Source of the DNA: Saccoglossus kowalevskii | Taxonomy: Eukaryota > Hemichordata > Enteropneusta > Harrimaniidae | Assembly (NCBI RefSeq): GCF_000003605.2 | Contig: NW_003140812.1 | Location: 742,934 to 806,933 of the forward strand | Length of the DNA: 64,000 nt | Reading direction: 5' to 3' | Part shown: positions 1 to 12,933 of the stretch, in pieces | Numbering within the stretch: the stretch's first letter is position 1 | Layout of the letters: every line of letters starts with the position of its first letter | Notes under the pieces: generated by a model | Database searches by the model: none | Told to the model about the DNA's origin: nothing | What the model saw: the letters and a program-made list of their open reading frames with translations, nothing else | Translations under genes and position numbers: made by a program

Positions 1-594
1 CTATTCTATTTTCGACACAACAAATCACGGGTATTCGTTTCTGAAACTTCGAGGGTGTCGGCATTTCTGTAAAATATTGCTAGATCCATGTATGAGAATG
101 TAAATGTCAAGTGCTATCTTAGACAAGGGTATTTCTGACTATTTTGGTTGTAATATTGGTGTGAGACAGAGCCGCGTTATTCTCTCTGTGTGCTTCTGAC
201 AAGACAAGACAAGACCTCGGCCCAAAGTCAGTTAATAACCAATACCTGCCGAATATTAAGTACTCCAACGATCAGAAATATGCAGATGATATAGTTATGT
301 TTTCCGACTACATCGTCTAATTTATGTTTCTGATTTTGTAATGTTTCTGTAATGAATGGAATCTGAAACTGATAAATGGAAATACGTTGTATATAGAAAG
401 GGACCACAACGCTAGAAATGAAAATTAAGTTCGATTAAAATAATCGTGATTCTAAACAATGAATAATTTAGCTATACAATCAAGAAAAGCAATGTTTTCA
501 CTAAATGGTCTTATATATAAAGTGGGGTCACTAAATTATAATGTATATTGTATTGCTTAATTGTTCAGTTTCCAATATATGAGGTTATATATAT

Positions 595-625
595 CACGGT
601 TACTAAAACGTTTTTAGTAACCGTG
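595..625. repeat. Perfect 14-bp inverted repeat (hairpin)
   Basis: CACGGTTACTAAAA at 595-608 is the exact reverse complement of 612-625, with a 3-base centre. Alternating TA tracts on both sides extend the symmetry imperfectly. The same CACGGTTAC arm recurs in a second hairpin at 44525-44546, so both may be remnants of one palindromic element family. Confidence 0.7.
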
Positions 626-1558
626 TATATATATATACATGCATATGTGTGTAAGTTGATAGCGTTCAAATACCTCAACGCCATTTTTGTTAAAATATTG
701 TCCCGGCGTATTAACCACAAAATACTTATATTAAGTTGCAAAACACTTATATTTACACACTTCATAAATAGGACACTTAACGTGGCTATAACTGATAAAA
801 TATATACTATGGGGGGGGGGGGGTGTTTTAATGGAGTTGGCCATAAACGTCTGTACATATGTTTGAAAGCAAAGTTCGTTTAACGTGTGACATATATCTA
901 TCAACCGGACTGGTACACTGAATTTTGTTACCAGGATATATTTAAAATATATTACACATTCAAAAGTCAACTGGAGCCAGACAAATATTTACCGGTTATA
1001 TGTAGCTCTGTATCACAACTAAATAATACGAACGCCAAACAAGTGTATAACTGTGGCCTTACTATAGAAACGCCCTCAGTACTAGTTAACGTTATCATAT
1101 GGTGCATTCGTTTTTGTTTGTTTTTAATTATTTAAATGTACTGTTCAGTAGTTGCGCGGAGATTCATATCTGAAATCGTTGTATTAGTATATTGTACTGT
1201 ACATTTTTAAAATACTTGAACAAAGTGAGTCCAATCATCGGTACATCCACACAACAATCTAAAACAGGCTTAGTATAAACGTCAAAAAACGAAAGCATCA
1301 TATTATAACTTTTTAATCATAACTGAGGGCGTTTCCACTGTATATTATTTATTATATTTGCACACATTACTAGTATTAGGTTATATATTATTAGGTTTCA
1401 GTGACCGAATTTGTTGACCGCGATGTTTGAGTTTATTGCACACAAACAGACAACGAATCACAACTGTATTTTCTAACCAAAGGAGAGATACAATGCCTAA
1501 CAACGGACATTATTTGCCAGAGTTTGACGTGTTTCTATTAGGACTACGATAATCGCCA

Positions 1559-1566
1559 TATAAAAG
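1559..1566 (+). promoter_or_regulatory. Possible TATA box (TATAAAAG)
   Basis: TATAAAAG followed by GGCGGTGG looks like a strong TATA element. About 65 bases downstream an ATG opens only a 13-codon frame, so any gene it serves would have to be spliced or noncoding. Sequence match only. Confidence 0.2.
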
Positions 1567-4500
1567 GGCGGTGGTCTTTTCACATCGTGTGTTCGAAGTT
1601 CATGTATTTTACACACGTTGTATACGTCGCCATGAGTCTAGTATCGAACAAGACTCAGACCACTGACCTTTAAAACAAACAGGCGTAGACACTGCCGATG
1701 GTTTAGTGAAATATTAACACCTATATTGTTTAGTGTGATGGACCCCACGGTTGGGTACAGGAGCATAGAAGTTTATAATTAAAATTGTTTTCCATAAGAA
1801 ACATGAGACCATCATACATGGCCTTATAAACAGCCTTTTACTTCATAGTGGGGTGGGTGGAGTAAAGCTGTGATTATTTTTATTACTTTCTGACCATCTA
1901 GTTTGCCATTTACCATGCCCATATAAACTAAAGCTCCAGCCAATGTCAGATTTGACTACTTGTTTCAAGCTATGGCACTTGGAAATGAGTGTTGTGACAT
2001 GTGGCAAATGTCCAACAGTCTTGGTTAATAAGATTGGTTAAATTTCAACTAGAAACAGGTAAACCAGTATACCTGTATGTACGAAACCAGTGAATGTTAT
2101 TCAAGCCAAAGAAACTGCATCTATTTAAATAAATACACATGGACAGAGAATATTTTCTTGGAGCACTAAATGTGACCTACTGTCTGTGATAAATATACCA
2201 CACCAGCTACATAGTGCCCGACGAGGAGCTGGGTAGGTAGTGAAGAAAAACATTGACTGAAGCCTGGCAGAGGACTGAATTGTTGCCAACAGCAACAAAC
2301 ATACTGGGAAAGTCAAAGGCAGTGAAAAAACAAAAAAAAACACACAGGCATATAAATATAAACTTTCTAGGATCTTTATTGACTCCAAGTAATCCAGAGT
2401 AGAACGAGATGAATCAACGCTATACTCCGCCATCTTTATTTTAATATTAGATGCAACCATTATTCTGTAGGGGACAACGGGTCATATTTTGAGGGGAGTT
2501 AACACCCATGATTTTTAAAATGCCTTGATCAATAAGAGTCTAAGTTACAGGGAACATTATTTTGATGTTTCAGTGGACCAATAAATGCATTTGACAGGAT
2601 ATATGGCGGACTTGGAATTTGAACCCATCTGACCACGCCTAATCCGTACCATGTCAGGAACATAACATGCTCGCTCCGGTCGTATACACACAGTCGTTTA
2701 AAACAATTTTTTTCCCGCTTTATCCATTTGTCTGTGTTATCACTACTTATGCGACCCCGGCTTCAATTCGCTTCTCTGTCACAAAGGTTAAATATGCGAC
2801 CGTCCATTAACACGCTATGTCGATGGTAAATACTATAAAATAAAATAAATCATCTTTAAAAGCTATAAAATAATATAAAATAGAAGGGAACTAAGTTGTT
2901 ATCTCCCCTTTGCTGCATTGCTACATGATTGTACAAGTAAACAGTTATTAGAGCAGTGTTTACACATGTCAGCATACTGTCATATTTCATTATAGCTCTA
3001 TGGTCTCAAACACAATTATTTAATTCTACAAAATGAGTTAAAACTTTTATTGTTATACTTTATTTAATACCTCATTCTGTGACACTTATCTCCGCGTCAC
3101 ATATGTATGGCTACTCGTGGTGAATATGCGGGCAAACGTTGACGTGACAACAGGGTTTGGGCGATCCGATTGATGTTATTCTTAGATTTGCGATTTTTGA
3201 AGCACGGTATTAATAACCTGGGTCAACAGGGTGAAACACAGGACACTAGCACTCAGTGACGATTAAAACAGTGTCACATAACGCTGCATTCGTAGAAACT
3301 TACCTGAGTTTCCAATGTAACTTTGGATTAGACACCAAACAACTCAATTCAATATGACGTTCGTGCAGTTACTTGTGATTTGGTTCAACTGTTGGTCGTG
3401 GTTCACATGCTATGCCTGTGTATAGTATTGGGCCTGTTTAACACCGAGATGATAATATTAAGTTGCCGTAATGCCATTATGTTCGAGGGCGGAGTCACCC
3501 AGCCCTGTCTGACATGCAGGTCCAAATGTGGAGATGTATAGAAATAATTGGATGCGTAGATCAACTTACAATTGAAATAGTCCCAACAGTTGTGAACTCC
3601 TCGATGTGGAACTGGTGGTACATCATTCATATTAGACGTGCGCACACATATTGAATTAGCCCATTTAACAGTGGCAATTATCCGTGTCAAATTGTGCGTG
3701 TTATCATTTCTGTGCTAGTCAATGGTCCAATACCTTGAACACAAAATTAAACAAAAACTAAATTAGAAAGTTATTTTGTCATTAAAGAAGGCATAAATAT
3801 TTGTTTATACTAGTACCTTGTAAGACACCTATTTGATTCTATACCAATGAGCACAGTCTTGAGATAACAATATTTATTTGCTTGTTATACAATAGACAAC
3901 AATAGTGAAATGACATAACTCCAGCAAAACATGCTCTTTTACCTTCTCGTCTATCAAATTTTCCCGGATACACTGATTTTGGAAATGTACTATATATATT
4001 GAATAAAATTAGGTATGCAAATGAGATAATTAGGAGCTGGAAATGTACTCTTCTATGTATACAAGTAATTGATTTAAAATAAACAACTTGAAGTTTCTTG
4101 AGATACAGCTGCGACAACAGGGTTAACAAGTTCCTATATACTTATTATGCAAATTAGCAAATAATTAAACATCAAACACAAGATTCACACAACAAATTGG
4201 TTGTCTGTAATTAATTTCATCAGAATCTGCGCCTTGACTTATACCTACCAATTCTAAAACATATCAGTTGTTCACTTTTATTATCTGCTGGGAGGTTGCT
4301 GTGCACCGGCACGTGTGTCAGGGAAAACCTCACGCGTAAGATGTCACCAGTATGTAAATGTATGAATAAAAAAAGAAAATGAAATCATTGTAATTTTTGG
4401 AAGCATGCATCCTTATAGTAACTTTTTATTAAGTGTTTATTAAAATTAAATGGACATATAACTCAGGTCGTGTTTTTCTTTCAAGTATTTGTCATATAGG

Positions 4501-5054
4501 ACATACTGCAATTTAGCTTTTCTTTTTCTTCTATATTCCTCGACACTCGTATTAGTATCAACTGACACCCTGTCAGATGGGTCCGACCCCCGAACAATAC
4601 ATATTGATTAGTCTCTTTGCTGGATATGAAAAACATAGAATATAACCAACGTGTCAGGATATGAACCAAATAGACTCTCTTCAACCACCTGTCGATAGCT
4701 TGTGTATCCTTGTCGCTTTTAATTTTAATTAGTTTGAAATAATTGATGGCACCTGTTCAAACAACACCGGCACCAGCATGTTAATTTGTTTTGCCCCGAA
4801 CCCGATATGCGTTACTAGAGGGTGTGCAGCCAGTACTTAATTGATGCCGCTATATTTAACACCAGGCTTAGTTAGCGCCGTATAACACCGTAAGGGCAGG
4901 TTGAAACATATCGTCGCATGCCGCATACATCATTGGTATCTGTGCGTGATTGTAGTCACGTAGCAGATGTCGTCTAATATCCTATCTGTAAAACTCACTT
5001 TAAGGTGCAGCCCACATACAGTAAACGGTACAGCAAGGCTGGATATTGGAATGA

Positions 5055-5255
5055 AATAGTGCATGACCCTTAAAGGTCACACATCCTGGTAAATTTCGAA
5101 GGCATTGTTGTCCTGCAACGGCATTTTTTTTAAATAATATAACCTCATTATGTCATCATGAATGGTTTCATTTTTGTTGTGATACTTAATTGTCTTATTT
5201 CATTGATAATGCAAGTACCAGGATGTGTGACCCCCAGAGGTCAAGGCATATTATT
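5055..5255. repeat. Small inverted-repeat (MITE-like) element
   Basis: GGTCACACATCCTGGTA at 5075-5091 is inverted at 5216-5232, and imperfect inverted similarity continues outward on both sides for about 20 more bases. The structure fits a short non-autonomous DNA transposon; no other copy was noticed in the window. Confidence 0.5.
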
Positions 5256-7399
5256 GAAATACAGTACATTCGGGAACTATATATATTTATTTACGTTACT
5301 AAAAGCCGCAGTCAATATTGGTTGACCGCGGTAAAATCAATTACATTGTTTACAAAAAGTTTCATTACAGTCAATGCAGGTGTTTGTTATCAGTTTTTAA
5401 TCTGAAGTTTTAAGTGTCACCATGGTTACAAGGATGGGTCAATGTTGATCCTCCCAGACGGTCTGTAAACATTTAAGTCATGACGTAGCAAGACCATGAA
5501 TGATAAAGGCAACTTGGCGACATACTGTGGTATAATTTCATAACAAGTTGCTAATTCTGAAAAGCATTGCAGAATTATGATATTTGAGAATTTAACGGTT
5601 ACATATTTGATGATTAACCTTACAAAATCCTGAAACTGACGTTTTAGCTTATAGAGCTGTCTAAAGTTTTTTTTTTACATTTTACGAGGAGTTGAAAATT
5701 ACTATCGATAGTATTCAATGCATCATTGCAAACTAATCTCCGGCGTTATTGAATTAAACCCATAACACTACTTTAAATAAATATGATCGCCAGTCCGATG
5801 GCAGTCATAGAGTGTATAATCTGGTTTGATTGTTTGTAATTTATTAACTCAAATCCACTGAAGGCAATTTTCAAATGAGCAGCCATTCTGTATGGTAATG
5901 TAAAATAGAGGTCCCAGCACGTTGCGGTAAGTTGGAGTCAATGCGAAGCTACTTACAAGACTGTGTCTGATTGGCTTCCCGACCATAATGTCTAAACGTC
6001 TAACCAATCAGAGGGCAGCTTGTTTGTTGACAAGGTGTTTTTTTTTCGACGTATCAAAGCCTGCCTTGTATATATGTTTCGACTCAACTAGTAAGTTTCC
6101 ATACTATGACAAATTAAATAATAGCCAAGTCCAAATTTTTTTTTAATTCCTCTGAGTGTAATATTTCCCTACAAAATCGACGTGTGGACTTTTTATTTGT
6201 TATTTGTCACTGCAGGACTTTTTCCTGTGCATTTGTTCTATTCTGCCATCGCCCCCAGAATTTATAATGGTCTATCCATTTATTCTACTCTTTCAAATTC
6301 ATTCCATAGTAATTTTCCATGTTTCGTTGTACCCGTCCCTATATTCAATTTTCAATCCTAAACGTCAGTTCCATCGATAAAAATAAATGTACTCGTAAAT
6401 TGCTTTCATTTTTGGTATAAACTGTTTAATGCTCTCCTCAATTTCAATATTTTACAAGTATTAATCAATTAAATAACATTAAGGGATAATCTCCTTTGAT
6501 GACCGGGAAAAGATATATTTTGTAAAATATATGGTTATTTTAGCGATATATGAACAAATATTTCTGACGTACTCGCTTAAGTTCGGAAAAAACAAACAAT
6601 CGACTATGATCGTCTAAACTATTTTAAATTGTACATTTTGATACAATCCATGCTATAAGTACACTAGATAAACACTACATTTATCGTTATTTAAAATATT
6701 AAAGCTAAATATAAATATGTCTTTTTTGTTTAACATAACAATGCAAAGTTGATCGGGAGAATTGAAGTCCGTAAATCGGATAAGAGTTTGAGTTTGAAAT
6801 GAGTGACGTGGGTAAATCGCCATATCGTGAGATAACGAAGTAGTCCGCTAAGGTCATACGTGTGTTTATTGATTGATTGCTTTGGAGGCCGGTGGAGATG
6901 GGAGTAATGACGTGTTGCCGTACCAGCTACCTAGTCAATAATTGACTCCTCAATAATCGCTGTATAATAATACTACATTCAAAATATGTATGCACACTAA
7001 TATATTGTTGAATTTTTCTAAAGTAATATATTGCTATTTTAGATTAATTGAAATAGATCAATCAGACAGTGGATCGACGCGTTTGAATGCATGTGCCGCG
7101 GACTTTCTTTACATTACAAGTTGTTCCATGTCAACATTTTTGTATGCATCCGTGATATTACCATTGCTACGCACAGTACAATATATATACATTTGGCTAA
7201 TAATATGCTGATGGGTCAAACTGTAATATGGACCTGTTGCTTATGGCAAGGTAAAAAAAAAGCGCTAAATATTAATAAAGTTACACGTACATGTATACAA
7301 CAACGCATTAATTCGCTGTTCAACTATATTAGCTAGAATGACACACTCGGCATTAATGTTGTGTCCAGCATATTATGCATTTCACAGATAACTGCGGTG

Positions 7400-8296
7400 T
7401 TAATTTTTCAGTGGTCGCAGACTTGAATACTGTTCGTCATCACTGGTGTCAGCTATCATTTCTATTTCTTCTTGTCTAATACCATTACTTTTCGATGGGC
7501 TCTCATTGACGTAATATTGACTTCGTTTTCGCCATCGTCGGCCGCAGAACAGGTACACGGTTCCGTATATGCAAGACATGATGATTATATTTAACAGAAT
7601 GTGCCAGCTATAGGCCATCGTTACGAACATTGTAGCTCTGTGATCGTTAGAGTCCCATGGAATACCAGACACGGGTCTGTAGATGATGAAGGCTGCGTGG
7701 AAAAAAAACGTCCCTTGTAGCGACACTAGACCAGTGCGCATGAATGGAAGCAGCCACTGCGTGGGATGCCATATCTCAGCGGCGGAGACAACGCAACAGG
7801 CGAAAGCAGTGATGAAAATGAGAATATGGATATTGTTCTCTAAAGACCCCTTTCCGTGGCGGTGATTATACAGCAGAAACGACTCGACGCCGAACGCCAA
7901 TGCAACGAAGAGCTTCTCCAAAGTTTTCGACCTATGTTCCAGAATCTTCAGACTGATAATATCAACGATACCACTTATAGCGAAGTACGAATACATGGTA
8001 AAATGTTGCCATTCGTTTGGGTGCTGCAATTCACCATCTCTAAACATCTCCAGTTTGTTAACTCCGAGAGGGTAAAAAAACTCTGCCAAAGCCGCCATGG
8101 TTCCGTAGACTATTTTCATAACTGACTCCCACGGCACGCTTGACATACATCGACGACAACGTCCCTTTGGTCGCTGTGCTGAACTCTGTTTCAGGAATTG
8201 CTCTGCTTGGTACCGATACGAATATTGGAACATCCATAACAAACCGAAGGTGTAGAAAGCAACGCCCGGTGAGATGTGTCCTTCGAACGTACCCAT
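7400..8296 (-). CDS. TMEM45 / DUF716 family multi-pass membrane protein
   Basis: Intact single-exon gene of 298 residues. The ATG at 8296 is chosen because the family typically opens M-x-x-F-x-G-H-x-x-P-G, and here residues 1-11 read MGTFEGHISPG; the frame extends upstream only to a TTG. Family landmarks are NEWQHFTMY (94-102), the GVESFLLYNHRHG stretch (136-149), LPFMRTGLVSLQGTFFF (183-199) and the W-D-x-x-x-D segment near 214-218. About seven hydrophobic segments are visible. The tail after about 252 is basic then acidic (EEIEMIADTSDDE) and should be cytosolic. Human TMEM45A/B are of similar length (about 275) but are spliced, so lack of introns suggests retrocopy origin or intron loss. Reported TMEM45 roles are in endomembranes, with no settled biochemical activity. 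A CCAAT box on the gene strand lies at 8553-8557. A paralogue lies at 49905-50784 on the other strand. Confidence 0.9.
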   Translation of the reverse strand: MGTFEGHISPGVAFYTFGLLWMFQYSYRYQAEQFLKQSSAQRPKGRCRRCMSSVPWESVMKIVYGTMAALAEFFYPLGVNKLEMFRDGELQHPNEWQHFTMYSYFAISGIVDIISLKILEHRSKTLEKLFVALAFGVESFLLYNHRHGKGSLENNIHILIFITAFACCVVSAAEIWHPTQWLLPFMRTGLVSLQGTFFFHAAFIIYRPVSGIPWDSNDHRATMFVTMAYSWHILLNIIIMSCIYGTVYLFCGRRWRKRSQYYVNESPSKSNGIRQEEIEMIADTSDDEQYSSLRPLKN

Positions 8297-9149
8297 GTTC
8301 CAGTTAAAGCGAGGCGACGGCAATGGTGACTACACTACGTGTGGTATTAAAGTTAGGAAGTCAATCATCAACAGACGACACAGATTCAATGCTGATAATC
8401 GTTTTTTTTAACTAAAACACGAACAGAGGACACGTAAAGAGACTAACTCCGATGTCGTGTTGCGTCTAGTTGTACCAGCAAAATATCCAGCTTAAGTAAA
8501 AATAACTGAACTGGCGTTTTGCTAGCCACAAGTAACAGTTATGATTCTTTTGATTGGCCAGGTAGGCGAGTCCAAAGAAGGATCAGTCCAGAGTCTCAGT
8601 GTATATTGATTAGTCACGAAACTGATCAGATAATGTGTAACAATATATGGGTTACCTTTGGTCAAATAGATAATAAAATCAGGTTAAACTTCAACCTACT
8701 TTAATATCATAGTTCAGCATTAATTGAAGAGTTCGTTATTTGAACTTCGTTTTCACTGAAATGCTGATGATGAAAATAATAGTAAATTCCGCCCAGAAAC
8801 GAAATAAACTCAATGACAATGTTTCGCTCTGCGCCGAAAAGATGTCGAGACGATATCTACAATCGACTCTTGCGGAGTGAGAAATCTCAAACCAGTGGGT
8901 AATTGCGCCCTCTGTCGACAATTAAATAAATCGAGTTCGATGCAGAACGCATTCGAGCTGTAATCGAGATTTGTTTTTATTTATTTATTGGCACATTTAT
9001 GTAATACGACGGTTTATATGGTATGAGTGATATGATATCAGATTACGCAACAAAATAGTACAGCGGAAGTATAAACAGTGATTTTATTGACTCTGGTTTT
9101 CAAAATAACTCAGATTTATTTGAAGGTTGGACATTAATATTCAATTGCA

Positions 9150-9246
9150 GTGTCACGTGCCAAGTGGTCCTTGAGTCCCAAGCGACGGTAACAACATACA
9201 CTAAAACGCAAAGGCTCATGCGCAGGTAACGACTCCCCTACTTTAA
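9150..9246. repeat. Internally deleted copy of the TTAA-flanked MITE
   Basis: Shares with the full copy at 22972-23136 the TTGAGTC...AACAACA...ACTAAAA block, the GCAAAGGCTCATG block and the right end (CGACTCCCC...TTTAA), but lacks the middle. Confidence 0.55.
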
Positions 9247-9655
9247 CTTTTAATACAACAACGTAAACTAAGTTTCGTGTAAAACTGCATTCATTTTTTT
9301 ATAGGATATTCCGTTTAAAAATAGGAATATATTACTGATTTTAAAAACCAACGCATGATCTATTATATATGTTATATATGGTTTTCAGCAGTAAAGTCGT
9401 CCTACATCGTATATTCTCCTATGGCATTACCGATCCCCGTCCACGATAAAATATTTGCATGTGGCATGGTCGCCTTGTGGGCTTAGTTCCGGGTATCATT
9501 GCCATATAACCATAATAATAACCATTTTGTCAACGGTACCTCTTGCCTATTTTTTTTTAAACGTTAAGGTATTTCAAGCGATGGTTGCCTCGCTTTGGCA
9601 TTTCACAAGCAAATTGTAGCATTCGACTAAATCATAAGAGCTATATTCAAACAAT

Positions 9656-10170
9656 CAGCCTCATGGCTGCAATAGCCCCACTGTTAGCAAAGCACATTTC
9701 AATTGAAGAATTAAAGATATCATCACAAAATGAACAAATCTGAGAGCGGTCCACCTGTAGTACCTTTATGTATAATATCAAATCAATCATACTTACAGTT
9801 TTTAACAAGAAGTGAAAATATCATTTTTTACCAAAAATGACAAAAATATTCATCAAAATTAGAAAACTGAAGATATCACCATGAAATGACCAAATTTTAG
9901 TTAGATCCACCAGTAGTGCCTATTTGTACAAATCAAACTAATCAGACTTGTGGTTTTTAACAAGAAGTGAAAAATATCACTTTTTACCAAAAATATTCAT
10001 CAAAATTGGAGCAATGAATATATCATCATAAAATGAACAAATCTAAGCAAGGTCTACACAAAGTTTCAAAGCAATCAGACTTAGGAAAAGTAAAAAGTTG
10101 ACGCGAATGACAACGACGGACAATTACTCATATGATACGCTCTGCTCGACAAAGTCAACAGAGAAGCTAA
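9656..10170. repeat. Pearl/HINE-like modular element, copy 1
   Basis: Begins with a CAGCCT...GGCTG...CTGTTAGC head, continues as degenerate copies of the 157-bp core unit (motifs AACAAGAAGTGAAAATATCA and CAAAATGAACAAATCTGA), and ends with a GACAACGACGGACAATTACT...GCTCGACAAAGTC tail finishing in CTAA. The head-core-tail order is repeated at 29896-30698. Confidence 0.65.
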
Positions 10171-10891
10171 AAAAGGACCAAAGGGAATGCCGAGAGTCTA
10201 ATTAAACTGTTTGGTTTGAAATTCGCAAAATTCTGAACATTTTGTGAAAAACAATGAATCAAATACACTATAAGTACTAGTACTCAGTGCTTTCATGTTT
10301 GGTTTTATGTTCAAGCCAAACGGGTGTTTACAGTGACCACCCCAAACACAAAACATGCGATCATCTTCCATATTTTGACACTGTCCATTTGACCATGGAG
10401 CTCCATGATTTGACCAAACCGGTGCCAAAATTGTGGTTTACTGGTCACATCAGACAGGTGGTCTTTAACATGCAAATTGCAAAGGTGGTCACTATGTACG
10501 GGGGCAAAGTGGTTTTAATATAAAGGTCACCAAAACAGGTCTGACTGTGCAAAAGAAATTAGACAAATGTATTTCTTAGAACTTATGTATTTCTTATTCC
10601 TAAACCACCAAAGAATACCACTGTACATTTCTATCATATCCATAGTGTGCTGGTGAATAATTCCACATAATTGTCTTCAGAATACACAAATCATACTAAT
10701 CTATACATTTATTAATGAATACGATCCCCATAATATTAATAAAACTACCAGATAATGGTTACACTTAAAAATACACTGTAAATACAAATCACTGTAAATG
10801 ACATAAACCCCATTGTAAATAGAGGAAATGTTATTCATGCATAAGATAAAGTTATTTATTTTTTGTTAAGAGCTGGTTCTCGAAATAAAAA

Positions 10892-10892
10892 C

Positions 10893-10923
<31 letters not shown>

Positions 10924-10926
10924 AAT
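10892..10926. repeat. ATT trinucleotide microsatellite
   Basis: About eleven uninterrupted ATT units. Confidence 0.95.
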
Positions 10927-11819
10927 CTAAGATGGATGCATAATGCATAAGAAAACCTTGGATATGCTAATTACTGGTCATGTGACCAGGTAAATTGTTG
11001 ACCAATAAGTATATAGTATATGATCAGTAATACACAGTTAATAATATTCAACTAGTATTGACAAAATTAGATTTCTCAAAATGATTGTTTTAAATTTAAA
11101 AACTAATACCACATGGTCATAAATGTTAAAAGATAAAAAAATTCTCATATTTTTCTTGTTTCTTCTTGATTTTTTTTTGATTTTTTTTGAAAACAATCTA
11201 CATACATTTAACACAAATTTTGGAAGATATTCCTACAAATTGACATTGATATATGTAACAAATATGAATATGTCACAGAGATATAATAATATTGTTTGTG
11301 CAAGAGAATATTTCAAATAAAGCACATACTAAACATGAGGCTGATAGATTCATTAGATCAAAAGATATTGCAGTTTATAAAAAAAAAAGACTCAGATAGT
11401 CACCAAAACAATCATCACATCTAGGCCTCAGCATTGTAAAAGTAATACAGCTGCAATTATCAGAATTCACCAAGGCTGCCACTAAGGAAAGGATTGGGAT
11501 AAAAGCAATGGTGTATACCAAGGACAAAAACATGTTCAAAAAGATAAACTAACTTCCACAAGCTCGATACACCAAATAGAAAGTGTGATCAGTATGGGAT
11601 ACCCAGAAAAGGAAATTATTTAAGGTTGTGATTGAGGAATAGATTTTAAATTTTAAAATTAATCAAATTTAAATCAAAATGAATTGACAAGAACAGAGTA
11701 GATTAGTAGTATGGCCAATTGTAAAGCGAATTCATTATGTTCACATATCCTAACATGTATAATGTATGATACCATGTTTTAATTAAAACTTACAAAGCAT
11801 GTCTACGGTATCTTTTTTT

Positions 11820-12062
11820 CAAAACACAATTAACATGGCTGTTAGTCGGCCATCTTGGATTATATCACTAAAACACTGTATGCGCATATATTCCCAACTA
11901 GGAACATGCAAATAATGAATGAATTCAGTCCAGCGGGTTCTGAAATATGACTGCAGCCGAATTATTAGGCTGTATTTTGAACTCTGAATGAATTCAGTCC
12001 AGCGGGTTCTGAAATATGACTGCAGCCAAATTATCAGGCTGTATTTTGAACTCCATTCAAAC
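11820..12062. repeat. 'CGGCCATTTTGAAT' dispersed repeat copy
   Basis: Carries the family landmarks GGCTGTTAGTCGGCCATCTTG, a CACTGTATGCGCATAT block, a GAATTCAGTCCAGCGGGTTC block and a TATGACT block, as in the copies near 18640-20148 and 28340-29138. Parts are tandemly duplicated (11916-12053). Confidence 0.6.
11916..12053. repeat. 69-bp direct tandem duplication
   Basis: The block starting TGAATGAATTCAGTCCAGCG at 11916 recurs at 11985 with very few differences, giving two 69-bp units. 69 is a multiple of three, so an open frame crosses both units; it is not a gene. Confidence 0.9.
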
Positions 12063-12441
12063 AGAAACTGATTATGTAAATGTATAATCTTAAGTACATA
12101 ATACCAATAGTACATAATATCACAATGGATTGTAAATGGTTTATATAAAATACAGATAGTGGCTGATTATTATTCAAATATATTAAATTTTAAGATAAAA
12201 GTGAGGAATATCCAGCATTAGAAAAATTTAAACCAGTGTAATAGCACAAAACACATTTAATAAAACACTGTTTTGTTTCTAAAAACAAAATTATTTAAAA
12301 AAAAATTAGCAATTCTTCAACTAGTTATGAGATAGACATTATTGATATCCAATTATAATTTAATAGTCAGGTGATCAGCCAAGTCACATGACAGTATTAC
12401 TTGATTACATTAAATACTCCATAGAGTTAAGAAAATCATAC

Positions 12442-12933
12442 TTATAAGTCATCAACCTCTTTCATGGACACAGCACCGATGTTCAGGATTTTTTCGAGGT
12501 ACTCGGTGAAATCGAGAGCGGGTATTTCAAAAGGAACATCTTTCCATTTTTTAGGAGCCAAGATAACTCCAGTATTAAATTTCAATCCAAAGTTTTTGAT
12601 GCTGATACATGGTAAGCGAGCCCCGTCGTATACAATCATAGTCCCCCAGTTTTTGTTACAGCTTCCACACAGTAACTTTCCCACATTCTCAATGTTGGCA
12701 AACTCAATAGACTCCGGATACTCCTCAAGTTTATACTTTTCTTTGAATTCATCTTCTGGATTTACATGGTGCATGTTCTCAATTTTACGTAACTCTTTAG
12801 CATTACATGCCACCACGCTACACTTACGACAGAAGAGGCTAGCTCTGTCAGCAGTGACAAGTTGCCTCCTTTGTACGACCACATTTGCTTTCATTTTACG
12901 TTCATTCAAAGTTGCCACCTGAACTTTTTTAAC
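12442..12933 (-). CDS. RLR exon 11: zinc-binding C-terminal domain
   Basis: Residues 843-1005. LFCRKC (875-880) and [20 protein letters not shown] (929-948) give the four zinc cysteines; [15 protein letters not shown] near the end matches the KKWxxVPFxxPxxDF end of MDA5/LGP2. This domain binds RNA ends or the duplex stem. Acceptor TTCTTTTAG|GTT. Confidence 0.93.
   Translation of the reverse strand, partial: VKKVQVATLNERKMKANVVVQRRQLVTADRASLFCRKCSVVACNAKELRKIENMHHVNPEDEFKEKYKLEEYPESIEFANIENVGKLLCGSCNKNWGTMIVYDGARLPCISIKNFGLKFNTGVILAPKKWKDVPFEIPALDFTEYLEKILNIGAVSMKEVDDL

Larger units (their letters stand above)
1..7399. other. Intergenic region, no gene recognised
   Basis: AT-rich sequence whose open frames are short and resemble no family I know. 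It contains a hairpin (595-625), a 13-base G run (811-823), a possible TATA box (1559-1566), a small inverted-repeat element (5055-5255) and a pair of oppositely oriented CCAAT motifs (5966-5974 and 6004-6012). Short exons of an unrecognised gene cannot be excluded. Confidence 0.5.
8297..12441. other. Intergenic region with dispersed repeats
   Basis: Between the TMEM45-like gene and the 3' end of the RLR gene. It holds a TTAA-flanked MITE relic (9150-9246), a pearl/HINE-like element (9656-10170), an ATT microsatellite (10892-10926) and a copy of the 'CGGCCATTTTGAAT' repeat (11820-12062). ATTAAA-type polyadenylation signals for the RLR gene occur on the minus strand at 12359-12364 and 12256-12261. 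No gene is recognised. Confidence 0.5.

Noticed and set aside
2125-2460. 111-codon minus-strand frame with a hydrophobic stretch
   Set aside because: No family resemblance, biased toward T-rich codons, no promoter or splice context; probably chance.
12464-12922. 152-codon plus-strand frame
   Set aside because: Antisense shadow of the RLR CTD exon.
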